Part shown: piece after piece, positions 26,823-35,911 of the stretch
How the letters are laid out: the number at the start of each line of letters is the position of its first letter
Position numbering within the stretch: the first letter of the stretch is position 1
Assembly: GCA_009859145.1 (NCBI GenBank)
Contig: VRVR01000002.1
Location: 1-64,000, forward strand
Source: Andalucia godoyi
Lineage: Eukaryota > Discoba > Jakobea > Jakobida > Andaluciidae
Direction: 5' to 3'
Length of the DNA stretch: 64,000 nt
The notes under the pieces: generated by a model
What the model was told of the DNA's origin: nothing
Seen by the model: the letters and a program-made list of their open reading frames with translations, nothing else
The model's database searches: none
Program-made: the position numbers and the translations under genes

Positions 26823-28472
26823 TCACACGTGCTCGAATATGGAGCGGAATGCACGGCCGTCTTCTTCACAGTCTGTTCGAAACTGAAGGCTTTCCAGCGA
26901 CAAGCACGAGCACCTGCATGCTGCAAGAAATGCACCAACTTTGAGGATGGTTTCTGGAAGGCCGAACTGGCGAACAAGATCCGAAAACGGAATCACGAGC
27001 ACTGGGGTTGCTCCGGAAAGAAAAGCGAAATTGCTCCATGGAATGTACCGTGTGGCTTCGTCAACGTCACTAACAACAAATTCATTTGACTGCAGCACAA
27101 CGTTCAACAGTGGATACTGGCTCAACAGTCGGAGCAACGGACAAACGCACTGTGAGACTTGCGACACGTTCCAGAGAAACGAAACCTTGCGCGGATGCAA
27201 TCGCTGAACAACATGGCTTTTTTGAAAGCGCTCGATTGCTCTTGCACTTTCCGATGGGCAGTATGTCAGCTGGATGCTCGTGACAATGGGAAGCTGCGAC
27301 AGCCGGATCAGAAGAAGACCACGATGATCCGATGCCGCAGAGACAGGGAAGGAAAGGTCGTCCGGAATGTCTTCAAGAGAGACAACCAAGCTGATGCTTG
27401 ATGAAAGCGCAGTGGAATGTTCAGACAAGCATTCGCACAGCTCCAAAATCGGCTGCGCGTTTTGCGGCTCCCAAACGATCTGTCCTTTCATGACAATGCG
27501 CCCCTTGAGCTTTCTGAAGATGTCGCAAAACGCACTCGTGTTCCAAAACGCGGGAGCGACACCAGCTATAAAATCCATGGATCCATAGATTCTTGCTGGT
27601 TCATACTTGCCACAACGCAGCAACATCCCCAGACATTTCTCCGCAGCCAGCACGTCTGCAAACGAAAACAACGCTGCACGCCACAGAAAGCGAAGGTGTT
27701 GGGCGTCACGGTACTTTTGCTCAAATGCTTCAAGGTTGAACAGCTCCGTGTGCCGCATGTCCTGAAGGCACACATATTTTGTAACGTCAACGGGTAAGCG
27801 ACTGTCAAAGAGGAGTGCGTCCGAGCCTCGGATGCCTTGGAACACCTCCACTTGTGCACGCTTCGGCACCCAGCGTTCCACAAAGGACTGAAGCTCAAGT
27901 GCATTTTCTGGATCCCAATAAAACACTTTGAGACACAAATGAGAGTGCTCCGACAACAGGATGCAAACACGGTTTAGATCTCCCGCAGAGACTGTCACGG
28001 AGCAAGCATTCGCAAATGCCACTTGGTGCGGAAACAGTTTCTGCAACGCAGATCCTGCTTCCAGCTCGTGGATTGACGCAGCGTCGTCCGAACTTCCTAC
28101 CTCCAGCGATACAAACGGCCATGACTGCAGCAGGTTCTTCGCACTCGAAATTGACAACGACTTTGAAGAAAGACGTGCAGAAACGGCCAGCCGGTCACCA
28201 TACATGGACTTCCATTGGCCCAAGCTGGACATGATTTCGCTCGAAAATTCCTTGCATTCTATCAGCATGGCCATTTCGATGGTGCAAAAAGGGTGATCAT
28301 GCAGAATCCTTGGAATCCACTCAATGTACCGAAACCGCGGAAAGGAAAATCGCACACGAAACGAACACAATCGCATTCGCTGGAGAACTGTGTGGCTGAC
28401 AAGATACACAAAGGCCTCATTTGCAAACCCATGAACCCGTGATAGGATCGTTGGTGGAAGATCCTCCAGCAT
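26823..28472 (-). CDS. Unknown 549-residue protein
   Basis: Start chosen at the ATG at 28472 (MLEDLPPTILSRVHGFANEA); the frame is open for 139 more codons upstream but without a convincing coding pattern. The first 40 residues, LPPTILSRVxxF...VYLVSHTVLQRM, loosely resemble an F-box start. The rest alternates short hydrophobic and charged stretches like a degenerate leucine-rich repeat protein. No catalytic motif, membrane helix or signal peptide is evident. F-box-like substrate receptor is a guess only. It is followed upstream, in the same direction, by the phosphatase-motif gene. Confidence 0.65.
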   Translation of the reverse strand: MLEDLPPTILSRVHGFANEAFVYLVSHTVLQRMRLCSFRVRFSFPRFRYIEWIPRILHDHPFCTIEMAMLIECKEFSSEIMSSLGQWKSMYGDRLAVSARLSSKSLSISSAKNLLQSWPFVSLEVGSSDDAASIHELEAGSALQKLFPHQVAFANACSVTVSAGDLNRVCILLSEHSHLCLKVFYWDPENALELQSFVERWVPKRAQVEVFQGIRGSDALLFDSRLPVDVTKYVCLQDMRHTELFNLEAFEQKYRDAQHLRFLWRAALFSFADVLAAEKCLGMLLRCGKYEPARIYGSMDFIAGVAPAFWNTSAFCDIFRKLKGRIVMKGQIVWEPQNAQPILELCECLSEHSTALSSSISLVVSLEDIPDDLSFPVSAASDHRGLLLIRLSQLPIVTSIQLTYCPSESARAIERFQKSHVVQRLHPRKVSFLWNVSQVSQCVCPLLRLLSQYPLLNVVLQSNEFVVSDVDEATRYIPWSNFAFLSGATPVLVIPFSDLVRQFGLPETILKVGAFLAACRCSCLSLESLQFRTDCEEDGRAFRSIFEHV

Positions 28473-28822
28473 GCTTACACCCCCAGATCTCTTTCTCTTA
28501 TGTCTCTTATGTCTCTCTCTCTCTCTCTCTCTCTTACACACCCACAGTCTCGGAGACGTACGCCCAACACACACACGCACCCAATCCAGACGTACTGTTT
28601 CGTGTCGTGTCAAGTTGTGTATCGAGTTGCACAGTGCGGGAAATCGGGGGATTTGGTGTGGAAGAACAGTGTTTATTTTTCTGTACAGCAGACACTGCTT
28701 GGAAGAACATCCGCGTTGAGCAGACCACAGAGACGTGAAACATAAATTAGGGGACAGTGCGGGAGACTGGCAGATTGTACTAAGAGGGAGGGGGGAGTCG
28801 TCTTTTGCGTGGATCGAGAGAG
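28473..28822. other. Intergenic region, CT tract
   Basis: (CT)n at about 28511-28533 and CA-rich stretches; nothing else recognised. Confidence 0.5.
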
Positions 28823-29641
28823 CTACGTGCTTCCAAGACATTGCAGATCCTTGAATCCGAGGGCATACTGCAGAAACAGACAGTACCACTGGGCATTACA
28901 AGCATTTTCACGCTGAATGGGTCGATTTCCAACGTGATCTGCATATTGTTTCGCCTTTGTCCAGCTCCATCCCAAATACCGCATCTGGTACGCTATTCCC
29001 ATCTCCCCGCTGCGGTCCATGCCGTGTTCACAGTGCCAGTACAACACCGTCGGAGTGTCGGATGTAGTCGCATGGAGCATATCGTACATTTGCTGCGTTC
29101 GATTATGCAGCAGATCGAGATCCCAGTCTGAAAACGTCCGTGCTTTTGCCTCTTGATCGGTCGCGGAGTACTGATTCGGGCAGCTCGCGGACCCGTAGAA
29201 CGGCCAATGATGTAGCCGGCCGCGCTCCGGAAACTGGAAAAAATACGAGTTCTCAATCTTCAGGTCGGTGTCTTCGATGATCTGCATGCCGGAAAGCAAG
29301 CTCAGGTCCGTCAAATAGAACGACGCCGGCAGTGGAATATGCGTCTCGTTCGCAGCCTTGATGGTCATAAACTCCCGCAGCTCCGTGTACCCAAAACACA
29401 TCCACAACGGCTGTGAAAACCCACAGTCCTGCATCGGAACAGAGTCGTTCCGAGGCATGTCTCCCCGGAACAAAATGTTGTATGCGCGGTCCGGACGCTG
29501 CACATAATCAACCACATGCACCTTGGCAAGCTTTACTCCCAAGGACACTCCACACATTCCAAAAAGCACCACCGTCTGAAGAAGCAGTGTCGTCCAAATA
29601 CCAGACCGAGAACCGCCATCTCGTCTCCGCATTTCCACCAT
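28823..29641 (-). CDS. Lumenal or secreted protein with tyrosine-phosphatase signature
   Basis: A 272-residue protein. After a short basic N-terminus there is one hydrophobic segment (about 15-36), likely a signal peptide or signal anchor. Near the C-terminus YWHCEHGMDRSGE (202-213) carries the Cys-phosphatase P-loop HCx5R with C204 and R210, followed by Ser/Gly. Upstream, LHHWPFYGSASCP and FSDWDLDLL are the only other conserved-looking blocks; an upstream general-acid Asp is not obvious. Asn-x-Ser/Thr sites are present, fitting the secretory pathway. Family resembles protist-specific phosphatase-like proteins; whether it is active, and on what, is unknown. Confidence 0.75.
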   Translation of the reverse strand: MVEMRRRDGGSRSGIWTTLLLQTVVLFGMCGVSLGVKLAKVHVVDYVQRPDRAYNILFRGDMPRNDSVPMQDCGFSQPLWMCFGYTELREFMTIKAANETHIPLPASFYLTDLSLLSGMQIIEDTDLKIENSYFFQFPERGRLHHWPFYGSASCPNQYSATDQEAKARTFSDWDLDLLHNRTQQMYDMLHATTSDTPTVLYWHCEHGMDRSGEMGIAYQMRYLGWSWTKAKQYADHVGNRPIQRENACNAQWYCLFLQYALGFKDLQCLGST

Positions 29642-29947
29642 CAGGTAAGCGCTCCTTTTTTACTCTATTTATTCCTTCGTTTTTGTCTCTCTTCTCGCTG
29701 TCCTGTGTCAACAAACGGCCAAGCTACACACAAAGGACGCTTTCATCCTTCATCCGCTGGCATCGTGGTGCAGGGCTACGGTCGGCGGGCGGGAGAACTT
29801 CTAGCAACAAAAATATTTAGCAACGAGGTGCGCTCGTTTCCTCCTTTGTATACTGTTTTTTCCGTTGCACTTGCCACTACCATTATCATTATTGTTATTG
29901 CTACTGTTATTGGATTAGACATTTTTTGGGTGGCTTTATGAGTGGAG
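29642..29947. promoter_or_regulatory. Divergent region, phosphatase-like gene / Sfi1-like gene
   Basis: 306 bp, T/C-rich near both start codons; no motif recognised. Confidence 0.35.
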
Positions 29948-32452
29948 ATGGAGCCGCCGAGCCCCACAAAGCAGATGATGGATCGATTGCTGAATATCCA
30001 GCCTTCGAGTCCCACAAAGCAGATGATGGATCGATTGCTGAATATCCAGCCTTCGAGTCCCACCAAGCAGATGATGGATCGACTGCTAATGATGAACGGG
30101 CATGCTCCTCCTCCGCTGAGTCCAACGCGCCAAATGATCGATCGACTGCTTGCCATCAACATTGACGTTCCCACATCACCTGCGCAGCGTGCTAGATATG
30201 CGCCGAAGAAATTGGGAATGGAGGAACCGGAGAGAGCACGAATGGAACGCCGTCTCGGTTATCCTGCAGTGTCTTCCTCTCATACACTACCACATCAGCA
30301 GCAGCAGGAGCAGCAGCAGCAGCAACAACAACAACAACAACAACAACAAGAGCCGCGGCTCTACCCGACATTGGTAAACACGATGACCAGTCGAGCGTCG
30401 TCGTCTTCTCCTTCTCCTGCCTCCTCTTCGTTGACGATGAAGGACTCTGGAAATTTCGACGAGGTCTACATGCCAAGAGTCGAGCAGATGCTGGCAAGGA
30501 AACGACTCTCCGAAGGATTTCAGGTTCCACGACGCCACGATCCACCGCCTCCGACGCCATCTTCGCAGCCGCCGCAGTCTGTGAGTTCTCTGCTGAATGC
30601 AGATGATGTCATGATACCGAAACTATCGCTGGACTACCCTCCAAGACCCTCTATTGTACCGGCGTCCGCCGAAGACAAGGAGGCAAAAGTACGAGCGCAA
30701 AAGCAAAGAGCTGAAGAAGAGGCACGCCGAATGAAGCAGTCTGCTCTCGAAAAAATTGAAGTTGAGCGGCAAAAGAGACTGGAAGCGGCAAAGCGTGCTG
30801 AAGAAGAACGGAAGCGGAAGCATGAAGCAGAGGAACAAAGAAGAATCATCGAGGAGCACGAAAAGGACAGACTGAAAGGCGAGATTCAGCAACTGCGAAG
30901 CCAGCTGGAAAGAGAACGGCGGCTTGCAGAGGAAACCGAGCAAAGACGCCTCGCAATTGCAGAAGAAGAGTCCAAGAAGAGGAAGCTGGAAGAAGAACTT
31001 GCTGCAGCCAGAGAAAAGCGATTGATTGCAGAAAAGAAGCAGAAGGCACTGGAGAAGCAACGGCGCCTGAACGAACTGCTTGAGAAGGCACGCATTCAAA
31101 GTTTGCAACAACTGAGGACGTGTTTCCTTGCATGGCAGCAGTATGCAATCGAGACGGCACATCGAGAAAGGTCACTTATGAGAGAGCGAGAGTGGAAGTT
31201 TCTTGCACGGACAATGGCTCGGTGGAAAGCGGCATTTCGGCATCAAATACTGCAAAGACAGGCGGTGATGAAAAAGCAGCTGGAAGAAAAGCTTGCCTCT
31301 ATGGACCGCATGGCGCTTGCCCATAATGAAATGCGGCTGTCTCAGCACATGTTCCGTATTTGGAGGCGAAAGTGGCATGTGATCCATGAGCAACGTCGAG
31401 TTCACGAACACCATCACACGCGCCGGCAGAGAATTGACAGTGTTCTCAGCAAACTACAAGAGAAATTTGGCGATGATCAGGAACACAGCAGATCTGGATC
31501 TGAAGATTACCCCACGGATTTTGTCACAGGAGTCTCTGCGGCCGTTGCCAGCGCGTCCATCGGTGCTTTTCACGACCAGCAACCTCCGTTGTCTGCTCGG
31601 TCTGCCACCGACACTGCAAAACTATCGTCCACCACGGGATCCCACGCGAATCGATTCTTGGAAGAAATGAAGAAGCGCGAGGAAATTCGGCTGATGCGGA
31701 AGCGAGAATTTGAAGATCGGCAGAAAGCACTGCGAGATGAAAAGGTGCGCAAGGATGCGGAAGAAAAGTCCCGAATGGAGCAAGCCGAGAAGGAGCAGAA
31801 AAAGCGTGAGATGGAAGAGAGGCGGAGAAAGAAGGAAGAGGACGAGCGACGCCAAGCGGAACGTGTGATTGCCGAGCAGGAGCTTGCAAACAGACTGCAG
31901 CATGCATCGCAACATCACGATCGCGCGACGCTGCGCTATCGCGGCTTGCTTCCATGGAGACAGCTCGTTGCCTTGCATCGTGAAGCGATTGCGCAAGCCG
32001 ACGAGCGATCGAACAAACGAGTGGAGTCCCATTACTTTCGCAAGTGGGTTCGCGCAAGACAGGACAGCGAAGAGCGCCGGCTGGCCCGTGCATCGGTCCT
32101 CGGTCGAAGAATTCTGCTGCGGCTCTTCTTTGAAATGTGGAAAAGCCGACGTGGGGCGATCGAAATCTTCGTCCACGTTGTCTATGCGGCCTGCGATGCT
32201 GGAATATGTCGTTCGTCTTTCCAACACTGGCATCAACGTGCCCATGCAAGGCAAGCTGCCCGTCGTGCCGAGGAGGTGCGGCTTGAAACGGCTGCGGATG
32301 CGCACTTTAAGATCCAGACGAAACGGCACGTGTGGGATGAGTGGAAACGCTTTGTCGAAGCCTCTCGGTTTGAACGAGAGCGCAGTCGCATTCGTCAAGC
32401 GTTTGCACGGACTGTTCGTGATTTTCTCCCGGACTCACAGATTGGGTTGTAG
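29948..32452 (+). CDS. Coiled-coil protein with Sfi1-like repeats and N-terminal tandem motif
   Basis: An 834-residue protein. Residues 3-65 hold four copies of a motif S-P-T-K/R-Q-M-I/M-D-R-L-L, three of them 16 residues apart. A poly-Gln run follows (about 117-134), then a Ser/Pro-rich region, then charged coiled coil (about 235-390). Separated Trp-bearing helical units follow, such as CFLAWQQYAIE, MARWKAAFRHQ, MFRIWRRKW, YFRKWVRAR, FFEMWKSRR and SFQHWHQRA. These units, spaced through coiled coil, resemble the Sfi1/CCDC191 centrin-binding repeats of centrosomal and basal-body proteins. Start is the ATG at 29948; the GTG two codons before is ignored. Basal-body location is an inference, consistent with DNAI2 and GCP4 in the same genome. 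Confidence 0.8.
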   Translation: MEPPSPTKQMMDRLLNIQPSSPTKQMMDRLLNIQPSSPTKQMMDRLLMMNGHAPPPLSPTRQMIDRLLAINIDVPTSPAQRARYAPKKLGMEEPERARMERRLGYPAVSSSHTLPHQQQQEQQQQQQQQQQQQQEPRLYPTLVNTMTSRASSSSPSPASSSLTMKDSGNFDEVYMPRVEQMLARKRLSEGFQVPRRHDPPPPTPSSQPPQSVSSLLNADDVMIPKLSLDYPPRPSIVPASAEDKEAKVRAQKQRAEEEARRMKQSALEKIEVERQKRLEAAKRAEEERKRKHEAEEQRRIIEEHEKDRLKGEIQQLRSQLERERRLAEETEQRRLAIAEEESKKRKLEEELAAAREKRLIAEKKQKALEKQRRLNELLEKARIQSLQQLRTCFLAWQQYAIETAHRERSLMREREWKFLARTMARWKAAFRHQILQRQAVMKKQLEEKLASMDRMALAHNEMRLSQHMFRIWRRKWHVIHEQRRVHEHHHTRRQRIDSVLSKLQEKFGDDQEHSRSGSEDYPTDFVTGVSAAVASASIGAFHDQQPPLSARSATDTAKLSSTTGSHANRFLEEMKKREEIRLMRKREFEDRQKALRDEKVRKDAEEKSRMEQAEKEQKKREMEERRRKKEEDERRQAERVIAEQELANRLQHASQHHDRATLRYRGLLPWRQLVALHREAIAQADERSNKRVESHYFRKWVRARQDSEERRLARASVLGRRILLRLFFEMWKSRRGAIEIFVHVVYAACDAGICRSSFQHWHQRAHARQAARRAEEVRLETAADAHFKIQTKRHVWDEWKRFVEASRFERERSRIRQAFARTVRDFLPDSQIGL
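29955..30103 (+). repeat. 48-bp tandem repeat within the Sfi1-like gene
   Basis: Unit starts TCCCACAAAGCAGATGATGG and is 48 bp long. Two copies are almost identical, a third differs at a few bases, and a fourth diverged partner follows at about 30118-30160. Confidence 0.9.
30296..30350 (+). repeat. CAG/CAA repeat coding poly-Gln
   Basis: About 18 Gln codons interrupted by one Glu; switches from CAG to CAA in its second half. Confidence 0.9.
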
Positions 32453-32531
32453 GGTAGGTAGAATAGTTTGGTTTTTTGTACAGAAACCCCCGTCGCACAA
32501 TCCGCGCATGATTTTATTCGTTGGAGTTTAA

Positions 32532-33241
32532 CACCTACATTGTACAGTAACCACGGATAATCATCGCTGACCACCCATAATCAATGCTGCAACACCAACA
32601 TGCATAGCATGATTGGGAAGGGGGTAGGCCCCCAACACGCCCCTCGGCATGAGAGACGTTCCCAAGATAGATGTAGATGCTGCGCGCGCCGTTCCAATCG
32701 CGGTCGAGCGTGCATTTGCACGATGAGCAACACACCGCCTTGTTGCCAGACAACTTGCGATGGATTTCCTCCGCAACGGCCGCACGTTTTAGACGTGTAC
32801 TCCTCCGTCACAAGTCACAACCGACGCCTGCCGCCCCCGCGATTTCGCACAATTTTTGAAGAGCAGCCGCTGCTGGAATTGATAATGGCCCCATGTCAAC
32901 ATCTGCCACGTCGTTGTCGCCTTGGCGATCTTTCCTGGCGGCGGCCCAGCGCCGGAAGGTGGCGGTGGATATTGTCATGGGTCTTGCACAGCGTTGCGGG
33001 CGTGACGTACATGGTGCGTTGCATGGACAATAACAATAAGAAATGAGCGTCGCTGTGCGAGAATGCCACGCGGCGGCGTGTTTATAGGGATTTCATGATC
33101 AAAATGGGGCGAAACGAATCGGGACATCGTGTGACGGGGTTGTCAAGATAGCAAACACATGCGCATGGGCGCTTGGCAGTGTGTTTGTTTGCGTGCGCTT
33201 TAGATTGCTTCATCATATCGCAAATAGTGGCAGCGGCTCGT
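32532..33241 (-). mobile_element. Fanzor/TnpB-like relic (F2), internally deleted and frameshifted
   Basis: Read on the minus strand the element opens at 33241 with the left-end block shared with 2083-2265, including a TATA box (about 33081-33086). A start-proximal coding stub follows. Near 32896 the C-terminal nuclease part begins: TWGHYQFQQRLLFK, then after a one-base shift VTEEYTSKTCGRCG (32811-32770). After another one-base shift comes LSGNKAVCCSSCK, then CTLDRDWNGARSIYIYL (32753-32664). This order (helix, TSKTCxxCG, CxxC, DRDxNGAR) is the diagnostic C-terminus of IS605 OrfB/TnpB and Fanzor nucleases: a four-Cys zinc ribbon inside the last RuvC block. Most of the protein is missing. About 130 non-coding bases to the right end match the other two copies. 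Confidence 0.8.
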
Positions 33242-33416
33242 CGTTTATCACCGTTATGCATCCTTCTGGCTTACGGGATGCTGTTAGAATGCCCAAGATT
33301 CCTGCAGAAAGAACGGCGAAAAAAGGAAAAGAAAAAAAGGCGGAGGGGGGACCAAAACAGGGAAGGGAGCAAGATTGAAAAACAAATGATAGAAAGAAGA
33401 CCGTATGCGAGACAGC

Positions 33417-34082
33417 TTATTTTTGTTTGTTGTAAATGGTAAGAGCAACTGCAGCTACGATACCGCAAGCAAGGATACAGAGGAAGCACAGAATAATCTT
33501 ATCCGTCATCATTCTTCTGATGAAAGCCTTGAGTTCTCGATCTGCACGCTTCAGCTGCGTTTCGATTTTGTCCAAGTCGTCTGAGATTCTCGACAACTGC
33601 TCCGTTTGTTCCTTGAGTTTTCCAGCCGTTGCACGACCCACCGCTTCTGTCGTTTCAATGGTCCTCTTGGATCGTTCCAGCGAAGACAGCGACTCGTTTT
33701 GCGTATCCACACCAGCCTGTGCAAGCTGCCCCGTCGTCATTTGGTTTGGGTCCGTTGAGCGCGCCGGCTTTGCTCCCGCCACAAGATCTTCTCTGTCCTT
33801 CTCTGTCTTTGCCCACGAAAGATCCGAAAGAAGCTTATTCAGAGTATTTTGGTGGTCTTTCGCCCGCGCCTGGTATGTTCGCCGGTCTGCAGGCGCAAGT
33901 TCTGGAATCTCCATCTTGAACGAATTAAACACTTGACGAGCTCGCTCAATGCGCTTCTCCGTAAACGTCACTTTTTCCTGTCGAGCATTTCCCTTTAGCT
34001 TTGCAAGCGAATCAATCCCGCTTCGGATCTCCTCCTCAATCTCGTTCAGCTGGTCGTCATAATCCTGAATCACAGATGCCAT
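33417..34082 (-). CDS. NPSN-type Qb-SNARE
   Basis: A 221-residue tail-anchored SNARE. The N-terminal half is a helical, Vti1-like Habc region. The SNARE motif covers about 135-195 and contains GKLKEQTEQLSRISDDLDKIE. It is followed by the short link RRMMTDKIILCFL and a C-terminal membrane helix ending YNKQK. The EQTEQLSR and TDKxIxxFL blocks fit the 'novel plant SNARE' (NPSN) group better than Vti1. NPSN proteins act in cytokinesis and plasma-membrane fusion in plants; role here is inferred. Start ATG at 34082. Confidence 0.85.
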   Translation of the reverse strand: MASVIQDYDDQLNEIEEEIRSGIDSLAKLKGNARQEKVTFTEKRIERARQVFNSFKMEIPELAPADRRTYQARAKDHQNTLNKLLSDLSWAKTEKDREDLVAGAKPARSTDPNQMTTGQLAQAGVDTQNESLSSLERSKRTIETTEAVGRATAGKLKEQTEQLSRISDDLDKIETQLKRADRELKAFIRRMMTDKIILCFLCILACGIVAAVALTIYNKQK

Positions 34083-34541
34083 CTCCCCTTCTTCCGTATA
34101 TCAGTCAGTCCCAGTGTCTTCAGCAAACAATGGACGCAATTCAGAAAAATAGTAACAAAAACAAAGACAAAGACAAAGACAAAGACAAAGAAGAAGAAAG
34201 AAGAAAGAAGAAGAAAGAAAGGACAGAAAGGACAGAAAGGAAAGGAAAAAGAGAAAAAGGGATACACAGGAAAAGGTGGGGAAAATGAGCAACAGAATGA
34301 AACGGGAGCAGGTCTTTTTGGGCTCTCATTTGCTCGGCAGGCAGGGGAAAAGCAAAAGAGAAAAAACGCCTAAAAAACTGTAAAATAAATATTTAAAAGA
34401 ATGACCAATTCTTTTTCGCAAGTCTGTAGACACAATTGATGCTGGAATGGCGTGTTTCCCTTTTTCTTTTTTCCCCCCACTATCTTTTTATTTCCTTATG
34501 CATTTCCCGCGAAAAAAGAAACGCTCTGGAGAAAAATCAAT
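34083..34541. promoter_or_regulatory. Divergent region NPSN / lipid-binding-like gene
   Basis: An (ACAAAG)n hexamer repeat at about 34159-34190, then GAAAGGA-type purine runs. Poly-T leader precedes the start at 34542. Confidence 0.45.
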
Positions 34542-35681
34542 ATGAATGCAGACGACGAGGCGAACAGTGTTGCAGTTTTCGGTTGCATTTTTTCTTTCTT
34601 TTTATTATTTTTTCTTGGTTGCTTTTTGGCAAAGGTTAGAGTTGAGATCTCTGGCATGGTGCAGCAAGTCGAGTACAAGTTTAATTTTCCTTGCACCGTG
34701 CAGCAAATATGGAACATTTGTTTTGCGGATGCGTCGTACGTGATCAACTATCACACGTTTCGTCATGATACGGACATAGTGGTTGGGAAATGGCTGCCTG
34801 CGCTGGATGGGGAAGTAGCAGTGGACTCACAGAGAATTGTAAAGTTCACTCCAGCAAACGCTGTTCCGCAGGTGGTCTCGAAGCTAACTGGGATTGCATC
34901 GCCACACTGCGTGCTTGTCGAGAAGCGCATGAAGCCAACCAAGGCGTCGGTGCCCGGCCGCGAGATCGTTGTTGAGTCGGAACTTGGCTTTGAAGAGGCA
35001 TCAATGGCTGGGTTCAAACAGACCAATACATGGTGCCTGATGGATGCAGCTTCTGGAATTGGGTGCGATGTTGTCGTGACGGGCCGTGCAGAATACGTCG
35101 GTAAGATTTGGGGCGTTTCAGGAATGATCGAATCCTCAATGCTTGCTGCAATGAAAAAATCGTTTGTGCTCTGGGGACAAGTTGCAAACGAGTATGTAGA
35201 GAACACTCTTTCCAAGATGATGACAGCGACGCCACAGGAGGGTGTCGAACGACCTTTGCAACCACAGGCAGTCTCGGAAAGCGGCGCCATCCGTGTGTCG
35301 ATGGGAATCGAGTCATCTGTCAGCGTCGGTGACGAAGAGTTCTTTGATGCTGCATCCATCTCTGGAGAAGCATCGCACGATGATCTGGCCGTCATCCGGA
35401 GAGAAATCGAAAAGCTCAGCACGGACGTTCGGTTCCTTTCAACGGCGGTCCGAAATGCAGCAGTCATTCGCGCTGCATCGACCAGTGCGCCAAGCGCAAC
35501 CACTGACACAGCTGTGCAAATCATCCTTTCAAAGATTTCGGAGATGCAGAGCGAAATGAATGTACTGCGCACAGAAAATGCCGCAAACAGACTGTATCTG
35601 CGACTCAGCACGCTAGGAATCATTCTGCTGGCGGTGCCTCTGGTATTCTCGAGCATCGGAATTCGACGATTGCTGCGATAA
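34542..35681 (+). CDS. Membrane-anchored VASt/START-like lipid-binding protein (tentative)
   Basis: 379 residues from the ATG at 34542. A hydrophobic stretch (about 10-31) precedes VQQVEYKFNFPCTVQQIWNICF. Blocks through about residue 215 (DTDIVVGKWLP, RIVKFT, CVLVEKRM, FKQTNTWCLMDA) look like a VASt or START-type beta-rich lipid pocket. A coiled coil and a C-terminal membrane helix (LGIILLAVPLVFSSIGI) follow, as in GRAM-VASt proteins at ER contact sites. No GRAM domain is present. The N-terminus is uncertain: the hydrophobic stretch is encoded by a T-rich tract that could be leader or an intron's pyrimidine tract. The ATG at 34656 would give a 341-residue protein starting MVQQVEYKF. Confidence 0.65.
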   Translation: MNADDEANSVAVFGCIFSFFLLFFLGCFLAKVRVEISGMVQQVEYKFNFPCTVQQIWNICFADASYVINYHTFRHDTDIVVGKWLPALDGEVAVDSQRIVKFTPANAVPQVVSKLTGIASPHCVLVEKRMKPTKASVPGREIVVESELGFEEASMAGFKQTNTWCLMDAASGIGCDVVVTGRAEYVGKIWGVSGMIESSMLAAMKKSFVLWGQVANEYVENTLSKMMTATPQEGVERPLQPQAVSESGAIRVSMGIESSVSVGDEEFFDAASISGEASHDDLAVIRREIEKLSTDVRFLSTAVRNAAVIRAASTSAPSATTDTAVQIILSKISEMQSEMNVLRTENAANRLYLRLSTLGIILLAVPLVFSSIGIRRLLR

Positions 35682-35911
35682 GCAAGGAGAGGGTTTCTTG
35701 TTCATCGAAATCGAGGAAGAATGCAAAAAAGAAAGAAGGGGAGGAAGGAGGAGAAAGGACGCGTGGGGAAGGGGATTCTGGGATCGTACAGCGGTATTTT
35801 TTTTAATTACCTACGAACTACACAGGAGCAGGGCACAGCAAAAACAAACAGAAAAGAAAAAAGAAAAAAGAAAAAAGAAAAAAGCAAGGCGGCGCCGTGG
35901 GGGCTAGGGGT

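Noticed and set aside
26823-28889. A 688-codon reading of the unknown minus-strand gene
   Set aside because: The first 139 codons use a non-ATG start and run through CT repeats and the neighbouring gene; the pattern improves only from the ATG at 28472.
29955-30103. Regular 48-bp repeats considered as a CRISPR-like array
   Set aside because: The repeats are contiguous without spacers and encode a peptide motif in frame in a eukaryotic gene.
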